Position numbers and translations under genes: made by a program
From: an uncultured Alistipes sp.
GTDB taxonomy: Bacteria; Bacteroidota; Bacteroidia; Bacteroidales; Rikenellaceae
Assembly: GCA_900549685.1 (NCBI GenBank)
Contig: UROX01000012.1
Span: 1 to 27,557 of the forward strand
Direction: 5' to 3'
Length of the DNA: 27,557 nt
Notes under the pieces: model-generated
The model's input: the letters and a program-made list of their open reading frames with translations, nothing else
What the model was told of the DNA's origin: nothing
Database searches by the model: none
Shown here: in pieces, positions 8,227 through 15,619 of the stretch
How the letters are laid out: each line of letters begins with the position of its first letter
Numbering within the stretch: the stretch's first letter is position 1

Positions 8227-9245
8227 CTGTCTCGGCATCCCGCTACATACCGGTCGCGACCTGTGTCGTCCTGCTGCTTTTCGCTGCCAATCTGTTCTGG
8301 GGATCGGTGGACATTCCGTTCGCGGAGGTGGCCGCTATCCTGACCGGAGGCGGGAGCGACCGTCCTTCGTGGTCGTTCATCGTGCTCGAATCCCGCCTGC
8401 CGCAGGCGCTCACGGCCCTGCTCGTCGGCGCGTCGCTGGCCGCCGCGGGACTGATGTTGCAGACGGTGTTCGCCAATCCGCTGGCCGGACCGTCCATTCT
8501 GGGGGTCGAGGCGGGCGCTTCGCTGGGCGTGGCGCTGGTCATGCTGTCGCTGGGTGGTACGGGAGGACTCTTCTTCGGCGGGTATCTGGCTGTGGTGGCC
8601 GGGGCTTTCGCCGGGGCGGCCGTCGTGCTGGCTGTCGTCATTTTCTTCTCTACGCTGGTCCGGAGCAATGTCATGCTGCTCATTATCGGACTCATGGTGG
8701 GGTACGTCGCCTCGTCGCTCATTTCGTTGCTCAACTTCTTCGCCACGGCCGAGGGCGTACATTCGTATACGCTGTGGGGCATGGGCGATTTTTCGGGCGT
8801 ATCGCTCCGGCAGATGCCTTTTCTCTGCGTCGCATTGGGGATGGGACTGGCCATTGCGGCCCTGTCGGTCAAGCCGCTCGACGCGCTGTTGCTCGGCGAA
8901 CGTTATGCCGCGAATCTGGGTGTCCGTACCCGGCGGGTGCGTCTGCTTTTGCTGGTATCGACGGGTATCCTGACGGCGACCTCCACGGCTTTCTGCGGGC
9001 CGGTCACGTTTCTTGGGTTGGCCGTGCCGCACCTGGCCCGGCTGCTGACCGGCTCGGCGCGGCATACGACGCTGCTGCCCGTCACGCTGCTGACCGGTTC
9101 GGCGGTGGCCCTGATGTGCAATCTGATCTGCGTACTGCCCGGTTCGGCGGGCATGATTCCGCTCAATGCCGTCACGCCCGTGCTGGGCGCACCCGTCATC
9201 ATATACGTAATCGTGAACCAGAGAAAAATACAATATTTCAACTGA
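8223..9245 (+). CDS. btuC: FecCD-family ABC transporter permease (BtuC-like)
   Basis: Inner-membrane permease for corrinoid import, working as a dimer with the ATPase encoded next. The 340-residue protein is hydrophobic throughout, consistent with about ten membrane helices. Family motifs are visible: R-L-P-Q-A-L-T-A-L-L-V-G-A-S-L-A near residue 59, N-P-L-A-G-P-S-I-L-G-V near residue 89, and G-P-V-T-F-L-G-L-A-V-P-H-L-A-R near residue 260. The start overlaps the btuF stop (ATGA) and its own stop overlaps the btuD start, so btuF, btuC and btuD form a tightly coupled cassette. The FecCD family also moves haem and siderophores; B12 is assigned from the neighbours. Confidence 0.92.
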   Translation: MTVSASRYIPVATCVVLLLFAANLFWGSVDIPFAEVAAILTGGGSDRPSWSFIVLESRLPQALTALLVGASLAAAGLMLQTVFANPLAGPSILGVEAGASLGVALVMLSLGGTGGLFFGGYLAVVAGAFAGAAVVLAVVIFFSTLVRSNVMLLIIGLMVGYVASSLISLLNFFATAEGVHSYTLWGMGDFSGVSLRQMPFLCVALGMGLAIAALSVKPLDALLLGERYAANLGVRTRRVRLLLLVSTGILTATSTAFCGPVTFLGLAVPHLARLLTGSARHTTLLPVTLLTGSAVALMCNLICVLPGSAGMIPLNAVTPVLGAPVIIYVIVNQRKIQYFN

Positions 9246-10264
9246 TGGAACAGCGGTGTGTCGTTTCGGGTGAGAATCTCGCGGTAGGGTACCGTGCGGG
9301 AACGGCCGGCGAGAGGCGGGTGCACGAGGGGCTTTCCTTCGGGCTTCGTTCCGGCGAGCTGACCTGTCTGATGGGACCTAACGGCGCGGGCAAATCCACG
9401 CTGCTTCGGACGCTGGGCGGATCGCAGCCTCCGCTGGCGGGGAAACTGTCGCTCGGCGACCGTCCGCTGGCGGCTTTGGGCGAACGCCGGCTTTCGCGTC
9501 GGGTGGGGGTCGTGCTGACCGACCGTATCCATGCGGGCGGTCTCCGGGTCCGCGAACTGGTCGCTTTGGGACGGTATCCCTATACGGGTTTTTTCGGCCG
9601 TCTGGACCGGAACGACCGGCAGATCGTGGACGAGTCGATGCGCGAGGCGGGTATCGAAGCCAAGGCGGAGTGTTACCTATCGGAACTCTCCGACGGCGAA
9701 CGGCAGAAGGCGATGATCGCCAAGGTGCTGGCCCAGCAGTGTCCGATTATCCTGCTGGACGAGCCGTCGGCTTTTCTCGACGTGGCCAGCCGTATCGAGG
9801 TGATGCACCTGCTGCACGATCTGGCCCGGAAGCGGGGCAAGGCCGTGCTGATGTCCACCCACGACGTCGGGCTGGCTTTGCAGCTGGCCGACCGCTTGTG
9901 GCTCCTGTCGCGGGAAGGGCTGTGCTGCGGTGCGCCGGAAGACCGAATCGCGGACGGCTCTTTGGACCGGGTTTTCGGCCGGAACGGAATCGTTTTCGAC
10001 AGCCGTACCGGCGATTTCCGGCGCGAGGCACCTTCGGCCGAGGCGGTCCGTGTGACGGCCTGCGGAGCCGAGCTGGCCTTCTGGACGGAGAATCTGCTCC
10101 GTCGCTGCGGCCTTCGCCCTGCCTCGGAGGGAGAAACGGCACGGCTGAACGTGGAGGTACGCTCGTGCCGCGATATGGAATGGCAGCGGGAAGGTTCGCC
10201 TGCGGTGCATTGCACTTCTTTCGGCGAACTGGCCGATGCGCTCGCAGAAAAAAGATATGGGTAG
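9245..10264 (+). CDS. btuD: ABC transporter ATPase (BtuD-like) with a C-terminal extension
   Basis: ATP-hydrolysing subunit for the corrinoid importer. Walker A is G-P-N-G-A-G-K-S at residues 44-51, the signature is L-S-D-G-E near residue 149, Walker B is I-I-L-L-D-E-P, and the switch His lies in S-T-H-D-V. The normal ATPase domain ends near residue 250. The remaining roughly 85 residues form an extra module, starting after R-V-F-G and including F-W-T-E-N-L-L-R-R-C and F-G-E-L-A-D-A-L, with several scattered cysteines. Comparable tails are, from memory, common in Bacteroidota FecE-like ATPases, but their function is not known to me. The start overlaps the btuC stop, and the end overlaps cobU by eight bases. 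Confidence 0.9.
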   Translation: MEQRCVVSGENLAVGYRAGTAGERRVHEGLSFGLRSGELTCLMGPNGAGKSTLLRTLGGSQPPLAGKLSLGDRPLAALGERRLSRRVGVVLTDRIHAGGLRVRELVALGRYPYTGFFGRLDRNDRQIVDESMREAGIEAKAECYLSELSDGERQKAMIAKVLAQQCPIILLDEPSAFLDVASRIEVMHLLHDLARKRGKAVLMSTHDVGLALQLADRLWLLSREGLCCGAPEDRIADGSLDRVFGRNGIVFDSRTGDFRREAPSAEAVRVTACGAELAFWTENLLRRCGLRPASEGETARLNVEVRSCRDMEWQREGSPAVHCTSFGELADALAEKRYG

Positions 10265-10766
10265 AATCACATTGATAACGGGCGGGCAGCGCTCCGGCAA
10301 AAGTTCGTTCGCACAGCGTATGGCGCTGGAACGCTCCGCCACGCCGGTCTATCTGGCCACGTCGAGGGTCTGGGACGACGAACACCGTCGCCGGATCGAG
10401 CGTCACAAGGCCGACCGGGGACCGCAGTGGACGAACATCGAAGAGGAGAAGCATTTGAGCGTACACGATCTGGACGGACGGACCGTCGTCGTGGATTGCG
10501 TGACGCTTTGGTGTACCAATTTCTTTTTCGATCTGGACGGAGATGCGGACCGGGCGCTGGCGGAGGTGAAGGCCGAGTTCGACCGTTTGGCCGCCATCGA
10601 TGCCGATTTTATTTTCGTGACCAACGAGATCGGGCTCGGCGGTGTGTCGGAGAATGCGGTGCAGAGGCGCTTTACCGATCTTCAGGGATGGGTGAATCAA
10701 TATGTCGCGCAACGGGCCGATGCCGTTTTTCTGATGGTGTCGGGTATTCCGTTGCAGATCAAATAA
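10257..10766 (+). CDS. cobU: Adenosylcobinamide kinase / adenosylcobinamide-phosphate guanylyltransferase
   Basis: Bifunctional cytoplasmic enzyme that phosphorylates adenosylcobinamide and then transfers GMP to give adenosylcobinamide-GDP. It is 169 residues, close to the usual 170-180. The P-loop G-G-Q-R-S-G-K-S lies at residues 9-16, and the R-I-E-R-H-K motif contains His50, corresponding to the guanylylated histidine of the family. The C-terminal N-E-I-G-L-G and Q-x-Y-V-A-Q-R-A-D motifs are also typical. The start at 10257 places the P-loop at the standard distance; a longer upstream start at 10236 is less natural. It overlaps btuD by eight bases, and its stop shares a base with the cobT start. 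Confidence 0.95.
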   Translation: MGRITLITGGQRSGKSSFAQRMALERSATPVYLATSRVWDDEHRRRIERHKADRGPQWTNIEEEKHLSVHDLDGRTVVVDCVTLWCTNFFFDLDGDADRALAEVKAEFDRLAAIDADFIFVTNEIGLGGVSENAVQRRFTDLQGWVNQYVAQRADAVFLMVSGIPLQIK

Positions 10767-11815
10767 TGTCAGGAATGATGAAAAAATTTTCGATCGGCGC
10801 TCCGTCCGAAAAAATCGTTCCCGCCCTGCGGGAGAAAATCGATACGCTGACCAAGCCGAAAGGATCGCTCGGCCGGCTCGAAGAACTGGCCATGCAGATC
10901 GGGCGTATCCAGCAGACGCTCACGCCTCGGCTGAGTTGTCCCTATAACATCGTTTTCGCCGGCGACCATGGCATAGCCGATGAGGGGGTGAGTCTGTCGC
11001 CCAAGGAGGTGACACGTCAGATGATTTCCAATTTTCTGGGAGGCGGGGCCGGTATCTGCTTCCTGTCCCGTCAGCACGGTTTCCGGTTGCAGGTGGTCGA
11101 TGCGGGCGTCGATGCCGATTTGTCGGCCGCCGAAGGATTGATCGACATGAAAATCCGTCGGGGAACGCGCAATTACCTTTACGAACCGGCCATGACACAG
11201 CAGGAGATGGAACTGGCCGTCGAACGGGGCGCCTCGGTCGTGCGCGATTGTCATGCCGCGGGATGCAACATCATTAGTTTTGGTGAGATGGGGATCGGCA
11301 ATACGGCCTCGTCCTCGATGTGGATGCACTGTCTGACGGGTATTCCGCTCGAAAAGTGCGTCGGAGCGGGCAGCGGACTCGACGCTGCGGGCATCCGGCA
11401 TAAATACGACGTGCTGAGAGCGGCGATGGACCGTTACACGGGCGACGGATCGGCCGAAGACGTGATGCGTTGGTTCGGCGGATACGAAATGGTGATGGCC
11501 GTAGGGGCCATGTGGCAGGCCGCCGAACTGGGTATGATCGTTCTGGTGGACGGATTCATCATGACCAACTGCATGCTGGCGGCCTCGCGGATCTATCCCG
11601 AAGTGCTGCACTACGCCGTGTTCGGCCACAAGGGCGACGAATCGGGACATGCGCTGGTGCTGAATGCGCTGGGTGCCCGTCCGCTGCTCGATCTGGGACT
11701 CCGGCTGGGCGAGGGAACGGGAGCCGTATGCGCCTATCCGATCGTCGATTCGGCCGTGCGGATGATCGGCGAGATGGCTACTTTCGCCGGCGCGAACATC
11801 ACCAAATATTTTTAA
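10766..11815 (+). CDS. cobT: Nicotinate-nucleotide--dimethylbenzimidazole phosphoribosyltransferase
   Basis: Activates the lower-ligand base by transferring phosphoribose from nicotinate mononucleotide, producing alpha-ribazole phosphate. Diagnostic motifs are T-K-P-K-G-S-L-G-R-L-E near the N-terminus, the G-D-H-G-I-A-D-E-G-V segment, F-G-E-M-G-I-G-N-T, and the catalytic Glu316 in L-G-E-G-T-G-A. At 349 residues it is full length. Start codons at 10766, 10775 and 10778 are all possible; an AGGA sequence lies close before the latter two. The enzyme family accepts various benzimidazoles and purines, and no lower-ligand synthesis genes are seen here, so the base may be scavenged. Confidence 0.95.
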   Translation: MSGMMKKFSIGAPSEKIVPALREKIDTLTKPKGSLGRLEELAMQIGRIQQTLTPRLSCPYNIVFAGDHGIADEGVSLSPKEVTRQMISNFLGGGAGICFLSRQHGFRLQVVDAGVDADLSAAEGLIDMKIRRGTRNYLYEPAMTQQEMELAVERGASVVRDCHAAGCNIISFGEMGIGNTASSSMWMHCLTGIPLEKCVGAGSGLDAAGIRHKYDVLRAAMDRYTGDGSAEDVMRWFGGYEMVMAVGAMWQAAELGMIVLVDGFIMTNCMLAASRIYPEVLHYAVFGHKGDESGHALVLNALGARPLLDLGLRLGEGTGAVCAYPIVDSAVRMIGEMATFAGANITKYF

Positions 11816-11902
11816 TATATCCGATAAGAAGAGCGGACGAAAGTCGGGTGCGGCCCGGATCGCGCCGGCACAGAGAGGTTCTTCGGATCCAATATTTTCG
11901 AT

Positions 11903-12685
11903 ATGGTAAAACATCCGGTTGCCGCTTTTATCTTTTTCACCCGCCTGCCGCTGTGGCGGATCGTCGAAGTGCCCGCTTCGTGTTACAAACGGATCGTACC
12001 TTACTGGCCGCTGACCGGCTGGCTGACGGCCGGTGCGACGGCCGGTGTGCTCTACGGTGCGTCGCTGCTCGTTCCTGTTCCCGTGGCCGTTCTGCTGGCT
12101 CTCGGCGGACGGCTGCTGCTGACCGGAGCGTTGCACGAGGACGGCCTCTCCGATTTTCTGGACGGGTTCGGCGGAGGCGGTACGCCCGAGCGGACGCTCG
12201 CCATTATGAAAGATTCCCATGTGGGAAACTACGGTACGATCGGTCTGATCGTTTACTTCCTGCTGCTGTCCGCGACACTGGCGTCGCTGCCCGTGCCGGT
12301 AGCCTGTGCGGCGGTCATGGCGGGCGATCCGTTCGCCAAATTCGTATCGGCCCAGCTTATCAATACGTTGCCCTATGTTCGTCCGGAGGAACAGAGCAAG
12401 GCACGGACGGTCTACGAGCCGATGTGGACCGGAGAACTCGTAGGGGCATTCGTGTGCGGACTGTTGCCGATGCTGCTGCTTCTGCGGCCGGTGTTCTGGC
12501 TGGCCGGGCTGGGACCGTTCGTCGTCTTCGCCGGCCTGAGCATGTGGATGAGAAAACGGATCGGAGGCTATACCGGCGACTGCTGCGGGGCGATGTTCCT
12601 GCTCGCCGAGTTGTCTTTCTATGTCATGTTGCTCGTTTTGTGCGGAATCTATGGAATTGATCTGCGTACGGCATACTTCGGTTGA
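11903..12685 (+). CDS. cobS: Adenosylcobinamide-GDP ribazoletransferase (cobalamin synthase)
   Basis: Inner-membrane enzyme that joins adenosylcobinamide-GDP to alpha-ribazole (or its phosphate), the last assembly step of the nucleotide loop. The N-terminal F-F-T-R-L-P-L-W motif and the metal-binding G-A-L-H-E-D-G-L-S-D-F-L-D-G-F-G-G-G segment near residues 74-91 are diagnostic. Several hydrophobic helices follow, including a long C-terminal one. It has 260 residues, normal for CobS. An 87-base gap separates it from cobT, the longest inside the cobalamin run apart from the 1520-1584 gap, and no promoter or terminator is obvious there. Its end overlaps cobC by 35 bases. Confidence 0.94.
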   Translation: MVKHPVAAFIFFTRLPLWRIVEVPASCYKRIVPYWPLTGWLTAGATAGVLYGASLLVPVPVAVLLALGGRLLLTGALHEDGLSDFLDGFGGGGTPERTLAIMKDSHVGNYGTIGLIVYFLLLSATLASLPVPVACAAVMAGDPFAKFVSAQLINTLPYVRPEEQSKARTVYEPMWTGELVGAFVCGLLPMLLLLRPVFWLAGLGPFVVFAGLSMWMRKRIGGYTGDCCGAMFLLAELSFYVMLLVLCGIYGIDLRTAYFG

Positions 12686-13181
12686 TGTGCCTGCCGGGGT
12701 CTGCTACGGAAGGACCGACGTGCCGCTCGGCGCTTCGTTCGAATCGGAGGCCCGGCGCGTGGCGGAACGTCTCTCCGGCAGAACATTCGATGCGGTCCGT
12801 ACCAGTCCTTCGGGACGCTGCACCCGTCTGGCCGCTTTTTGCGGTTTCCCCGACGCCGTGCGCGACGGACGTCTGACGGAACTCGATTTCGGAGTGTGGG
12901 AAATGAGACGCTGGGACGATCTCCGGGGGTCCGACGTACAGGCCTGGTATGCCGACTGGCTGAGGGTACCTGCCGGCGGTGCGGAGTCGTTGCAGGATCA
13001 GTACCGGAGGGTCGCTTCCTTCGTCCGCGATCTGAGTGGTCGCGGAACGGCCTCGGCGCTGCTGTTCACGCACGGAGGCGTGATCGCATGCCTGAGGGTC
13101 TGCGCGGGCGAATGTACGCTGGAGCGGGCGTTCGACCGTCCCGTCGCTTTCGGCGAGGTGGTCTCGTTGCATATAGGGTAG
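12651..13181 (+). CDS. cobC: Histidine phosphatase, probable alpha-ribazole phosphatase
   Basis: Expected to remove phosphate from alpha-ribazole phosphate (or adenosylcobalamin phosphate) to finish cobalamin synthesis. The N-terminal I-C-V-R-H-T motif has the catalytic His at residue 8, with Thr replacing the usual Gly after it. The S-V-D-V-P-x-G-x-C-Y-G segment that follows is typical of CobC. T-S-P-S-G-R-C and E-L-D-F-G-x-W-E complete the phosphoglycerate-mutase-like signature, and the second active-site His is in F-T-H-G-G-V. Length is 176 residues. The start at 12651 lies inside cobS, giving a 35-base overlap. It is the last gene of the cobalamin run. Confidence 0.92.
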   Translation: MELICVRHTSVDVPAGVCYGRTDVPLGASFESEARRVAERLSGRTFDAVRTSPSGRCTRLAAFCGFPDAVRDGRLTELDFGVWEMRRWDDLRGSDVQAWYADWLRVPAGGAESLQDQYRRVASFVRDLSGRGTASALLFTHGGVIACLRVCAGECTLERAFDRPVAFGEVVSLHIG

Positions 13182-13487
13182 GGAAGAGCGCTGCGTGTCG
13201 TTGCGGAAATATCCGGACGGAAGGTTTGTCGTGTGAGAGACCTTCCGTCCGGATATTTCGTTTCTGCGGTTCTGTCGGACTCGGGTTCCGTGCGTACGTC
13301 TTGTTCCGTTCGAAAAAAATCGTTGTTTTTTCGGTTCGGGGAACGGTCTGAAAATGGACCGTCTGTCCCGGTGCGTACTCCTGCGAGAGTTGTTTCTCAC
13401 GGGAGCGGACAGTCCGGGCGATCCGATCGTGGCACAGCGTTTGAAGAATTCCCCGGCAGAAAAAGTTTACATTAAAAACAGAAAGAT
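13182..13487 (+). other. Intergenic gap after the cobalamin operon
   Basis: No convincing gene is seen in these 306 bases. The gap holds the large perfect hairpin at 13206-13259 and a second inverted repeat made of an A-run and T-run (13311-13318 pairing with 13326-13333). The last 50 bases are AT-rich and probably carry the promoter for the small stress-type genes, but no good -33/-7 pair stands out. Confidence 0.7.
13206..13259 (+). terminator. Long perfect hairpin ending the cobalamin operon
   Basis: A perfect 20-bp inverted repeat (13206-13225 with 13240-13259) surrounds a 14-base loop, 24 bases after cobC. It is likely the transcription end of the cobalamin operon. There is no clean T-run after it, only short T triplets, so RNA stabilisation or a Rho-linked end is an alternative to simple intrinsic termination. 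Confidence 0.65.
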
Positions 13488-13745
13488 ATGTATTTCTTGT
13501 GGTATTTGTTGATCGGTCTGGTCGCCGGGTATGTGGCCAGCCTGATCGTGAAAGGAAGCGGTTCGGGTTTGATCGTGAATCTGGTCATCGGGATTCTCGG
13601 CAGCTTTATCGGCGGCTGGCTTTTCGGGTTGATGGGAATCGTCGCCATGGGCACATGGGGCAGTATACTCACTTCGATCGCCGGTGCGGTAGTTTTGCTG
13701 TTGATCGTCTCTTTGTTCACTCGTCGAAAACCCGAAAGAAAATAA
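13488..13745 (+). CDS. GlsB/YeaQ/YmgE-family small membrane protein
   Basis: An 85-residue integral membrane protein of the transglycosylase-associated (GlsB/YeaQ/YmgE) family, usually linked to general or envelope stress. Three hydrophobic helices are visible at about residues 2-20, 29-50 and 55-79. The family-typical glycine pattern is present: G-L-V-A-G-Y-V-A-S, then G-I-L-G-S-F-I-G-G-W-L-F-G, with a basic tail R-R-K-P-E-R-K. Biochemical function is not established for the family. It precedes the 57-residue lysine-rich protein gene by 21 bases and probably shares its transcript. Its codon choice is less GC-biased than that of the flanking operons. Confidence 0.9.
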   Translation: MYFLWYLLIGLVAGYVASLIVKGSGSGLIVNLVIGILGSFIGGWLFGLMGIVAMGTWGSILTSIAGAVVLLLIVSLFTRRKPERK

Positions 13746-13766
13746 ATCTTTAAAATAATTGGAGTT

Positions 13767-13940
13767 ATGGAAAACAAGAAGAATTGCGGCTGCAACAAGA
13801 CGCAGAACACGATGAAAGATGTGAAAAAACAGGCCGAACACCTGAAAGACAACATCAAGGAAGGCGCTACTCGTGTCGCCGATACGGTGAAAGAAAAAGC
13901 GCAGCATGTCAAAGACACCGTCAAAGAGCATATCAAATAA
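13767..13940 (+). CDS. Small lysine-rich helical protein (CsbD/YtxH/LEA-like)
   Basis: A 57-residue open frame starting at ATG 13767, with a GGAG sequence just upstream, and ending at TAA 13940. The product starts M-E-N-K-K-N-C-G-C-N-K and then becomes an uninterrupted charged amphipathic helix with a repeating V-K-(D/E)-x(3-7) pattern, for example D-T-V-K-E-K-A and D-T-V-K-E-H-I-K. Such proteins resemble short LEA-like, CsbD or YtxH-type stress proteins, though I cannot assign a family. The C-x-C near the N-terminus is unusual for these. Support comes from its position between the GlsB-family gene and a strong terminator. It is soluble and lacks a signal peptide. Confidence 0.78.
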   Translation: MENKKNCGCNKTQNTMKDVKKQAEHLKDNIKEGATRVADTVKEKAQHVKDTVKEHIK

Positions 13941-13968
13941 TCGCACTTTGTACGAACGTCTCGAAAAG

Positions 13969-14005
13969 AAGGCGGACCGGATGAATCCGGCCCGCCTTCG
14001 CTTTT
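13969..14005 (+). terminator. Intrinsic terminator of the stress-type gene pair
   Basis: A 12-bp stem with one A-C mismatch (13969-13980 with 13987-13998), a six-base loop and a TTTT run at 14002-14005. An A-run just before the stem means it may also stop transcription coming from the other side. It lies 28 bases after the small lysine-rich gene. Confidence 0.87.
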
Positions 14006-14100
14006 GAAAGAAACTTTGCCGGGGCGCGACTATATCGGCTATGGCGGGTTTTCGGGGATCGTTCCGTGTTCCGCAGCGTCGGGATTCAGACTGTGTTTTT

Positions 14101-14133
14101 CAGTCCCGACCGCAGTCCCGACCACGGTCGGGA
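14101..14133. repeat. Tandem 12-base repeat fused to an inverted repeat
   Basis: Two tandem copies of a 12-base unit (14101-14112 and 14113-14124, differing only in the last base) are followed by a reverse-complement copy of its core, so 14116-14123 pairs with 14126-14133 across two bases. Function unknown. Confidence 0.8.
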
Positions 14134-14455
14134 GCGGTTTCCGCTGCGGCCGGAAATTTGGGTCCGCAGTCCGGAAAGCACGGCGACTGCGACGAATGCC
14201 GGCGCATTGAAATAGGGGAGCCGTTCATCCGCCGATTCCCCGGTGCGAACTGTCGGCACGGCTATATCGGATATGCGCGGCTCGGTCCGCAGATGCGGCC
14301 GGCGAGCGGGCGACGGTCGGATTCGGATATCTCCGTCCGGAGGATACGCAGGCTGCAATGTGCGATAGCTCTTTCTGTGAATGTCCGGTTCGTCGTGCGT
14401 ATAGTACGGAGAGACCGGCACGGCGGACTCTTCGGTCGTGTTTTTTGTGCGTTTT

Positions 14456-14487
14456 TTTGTGTCTTTTCGGGAAAATCCCTACTTTTA
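14456..14487 (+). promoter_or_regulatory. Bacteroidota-type promoter for the LacI gene
   Basis: A TTTG box at 14456-14459 within a T-rich run is followed, after a 20-base spacer, by TACTTTTA at 14480-14487. These resemble the Bacteroidota -33 TTTG and -7 TAnnTTTG elements, with one mismatch in the last position of the -7 box. Transcription would begin about 50 bases before the start codon. Confidence 0.55.
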
Positions 14488-14495
14488 TTGCGAGT

Positions 14496-14507
14496 TTAAC
14501 CGATTAA
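14496..14507 (+). promoter_or_regulatory. LacI-type operator-like palindrome
   Basis: TTAACCGATTAA has ten of twelve positions in two-fold symmetry and the AAnCGnTT core seen in operators of many LacI-family regulators. It lies immediately after the -7 box, where repressor binding would block transcription, so autoregulation is likely. Related but weaker sequences precede three of the downstream enzyme genes. Confidence 0.5.
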
Positions 14508-14544
14508 GTGACATTTTCGGAGGATTCGAAAAAGACACGACCTT

Positions 14545-15555
14545 ATGTCCGCATCGCTCAAAGATATCGCCTCGGCGCTGAATCTGTCGAAAACGACGGT
14601 TTCGTGGGTCCTCTCGGGCCGGGCCGAGGAAAAGGGAATCAGTCCGGCCACACGGGAGCGGGTGCTCCGCTATGCGGCCGACCTGGATTATCAGCCCAAT
14701 CTGCTGGCCCGCAGCCTCAATACGGGCACGACCGGCACGATCGGACTGATCCTGCCGTCGATTTCCGACTCGTTCTACTCGCAGGTGGCCCGCGAGGTGG
14801 AGATGGAGGCCGAGCGGCACGGTTACTCGCTGATGATATGCAGTTCGGAAGCCGAGATCGAGCGAGAGAATCGTATGATCCGCGTGTTCAGGGCCAAACG
14901 GGTGGACGGGATCATTCTGGCACCGACCAAAATATCGAAGGTCGAGATCGAGCGTCTGGTGGCGGAAGATTATCCGCTGGTGACTTTCGACCGTTATTTT
15001 CCCGAACTGTCCGTCCCTTACGTGATCGTCGATAACGAACGGAGCAGTTACGATCTGGTGCGGCGTCTGATTGCGAAAGGGTGTTGCCGGATCGCCGTCG
15101 TGACGACCAATCCCCATCTGCGCACGATGGACATGCGGCGCGAGGGCTATGCCCGGGCACTGGCCGAGGCCGGTCTCGCCGCCGGGTCCGATCTGTATGC
15201 GGAAGTGCCTTTCGCCGGGTATGAGGAGCATATCGGTCCGGCGCTGGACCGTATTTTCGAGCGGGTGCCCGATGTGGACGGATTCTTTTTCACGACGCAT
15301 ATTCTGGCGCTGGAGGCTTTCCGTTATTTTTATGAGAAGGGCATCGATATCAACGCCGGATACGGGCTGTGCTGTATCCACGAAATGCCGGCCATGCGGG
15401 TGCTGGCTCCCCGCATGAACGTGGCCCGGATGCCGATCGCCGAGATCGGACGACAGACCGTCCGGATTCTGCTGCGGCGCATACGTTCCGCAGGCGGAGA
15501 GGACGGCAGCGGTTTGTCGCAGGTATTGCCCTGCGAACTTTGTTTCCGGGACTGA
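14545..15555 (+). CDS. LacI-family transcriptional regulator
   Basis: Sugar-responsive DNA-binding protein of 336 residues. The N-terminal helix-turn-helix is at residues about 4-26 (L-K-D-I-A-x-A-L, then S-K-T-T-V-S-W-V-L-S-G) and is followed by the hinge region Y-Q-P-N-L-L-A-R-S-L. From residue 60 a periplasmic-binding-like sensor domain begins with G-T-I-G-L-I-L-P. It includes the R-V-D-G-I-I-L-A-P segment, D-R-Y-F-P, and V-I-V-D-N-E, typical of LacI/GalR sensors. It is preceded by its own promoter and operator-like site and followed after 64 bases by the rhamnosidase gene, so it probably controls the glycan operon. The inducer is unknown. Confidence 0.94.
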   Translation: MSASLKDIASALNLSKTTVSWVLSGRAEEKGISPATRERVLRYAADLDYQPNLLARSLNTGTTGTIGLILPSISDSFYSQVAREVEMEAERHGYSLMICSSEAEIERENRMIRVFRAKRVDGIILAPTKISKVEIERLVAEDYPLVTFDRYFPELSVPYVIVDNERSSYDLVRRLIAKGCCRIAVVTTNPHLRTMDMRREGYARALAEAGLAAGSDLYAEVPFAGYEEHIGPALDRIFERVPDVDGFFFTTHILALEAFRYFYEKGIDINAGYGLCCIHEMPAMRVLAPRMNVARMPIAEIGRQTVRILLRRIRSAGGEDGSGLSQVLPCELCFRD

Positions 15556-15619
15556 CCGGCGACCTGCAAAGACGAGCCGGATGAAAACGACAGAAACGAA
15601 AACCTAAAATAATCGACCG

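Larger units (their letters stand above)
14006..14544 (+). other. Long gap without a convincing gene, ending in the lacI promoter region
   Basis: About 540 bases hold open frames on both strands whose predicted products are Arg/Ser/Pro-rich and unlike any family I know. GC is high until about 14440 and then drops sharply into T-rich promoter-like DNA. Visible structure includes the repeat cluster at 14101-14133 and two copies of CTATATCGG (near 14030 and 14262). The last 90 bases contain a promoter and operator-like site for the LacI gene. Confidence 0.65.

Noticed and set aside
11816..11902. Possible cobalamin riboswitch in the cobT-cobS gap
   Set aside because: Only 87 bases, with no sequence resembling the B12 box and no clear multi-helix core; too short for the usual element.
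13440..13475. TTTG and TACATTAA as a promoter for the GlsB-family gene
   Set aside because: The spacer is 24 bases and the -7 box is a poor match, so it is not listed as a feature.
14041..14499. Plus-strand open frame of about 150 codons before the LacI gene
   Set aside because: Arg/Ser-rich product without family likeness; its 3' end runs through the T-rich promoter region.
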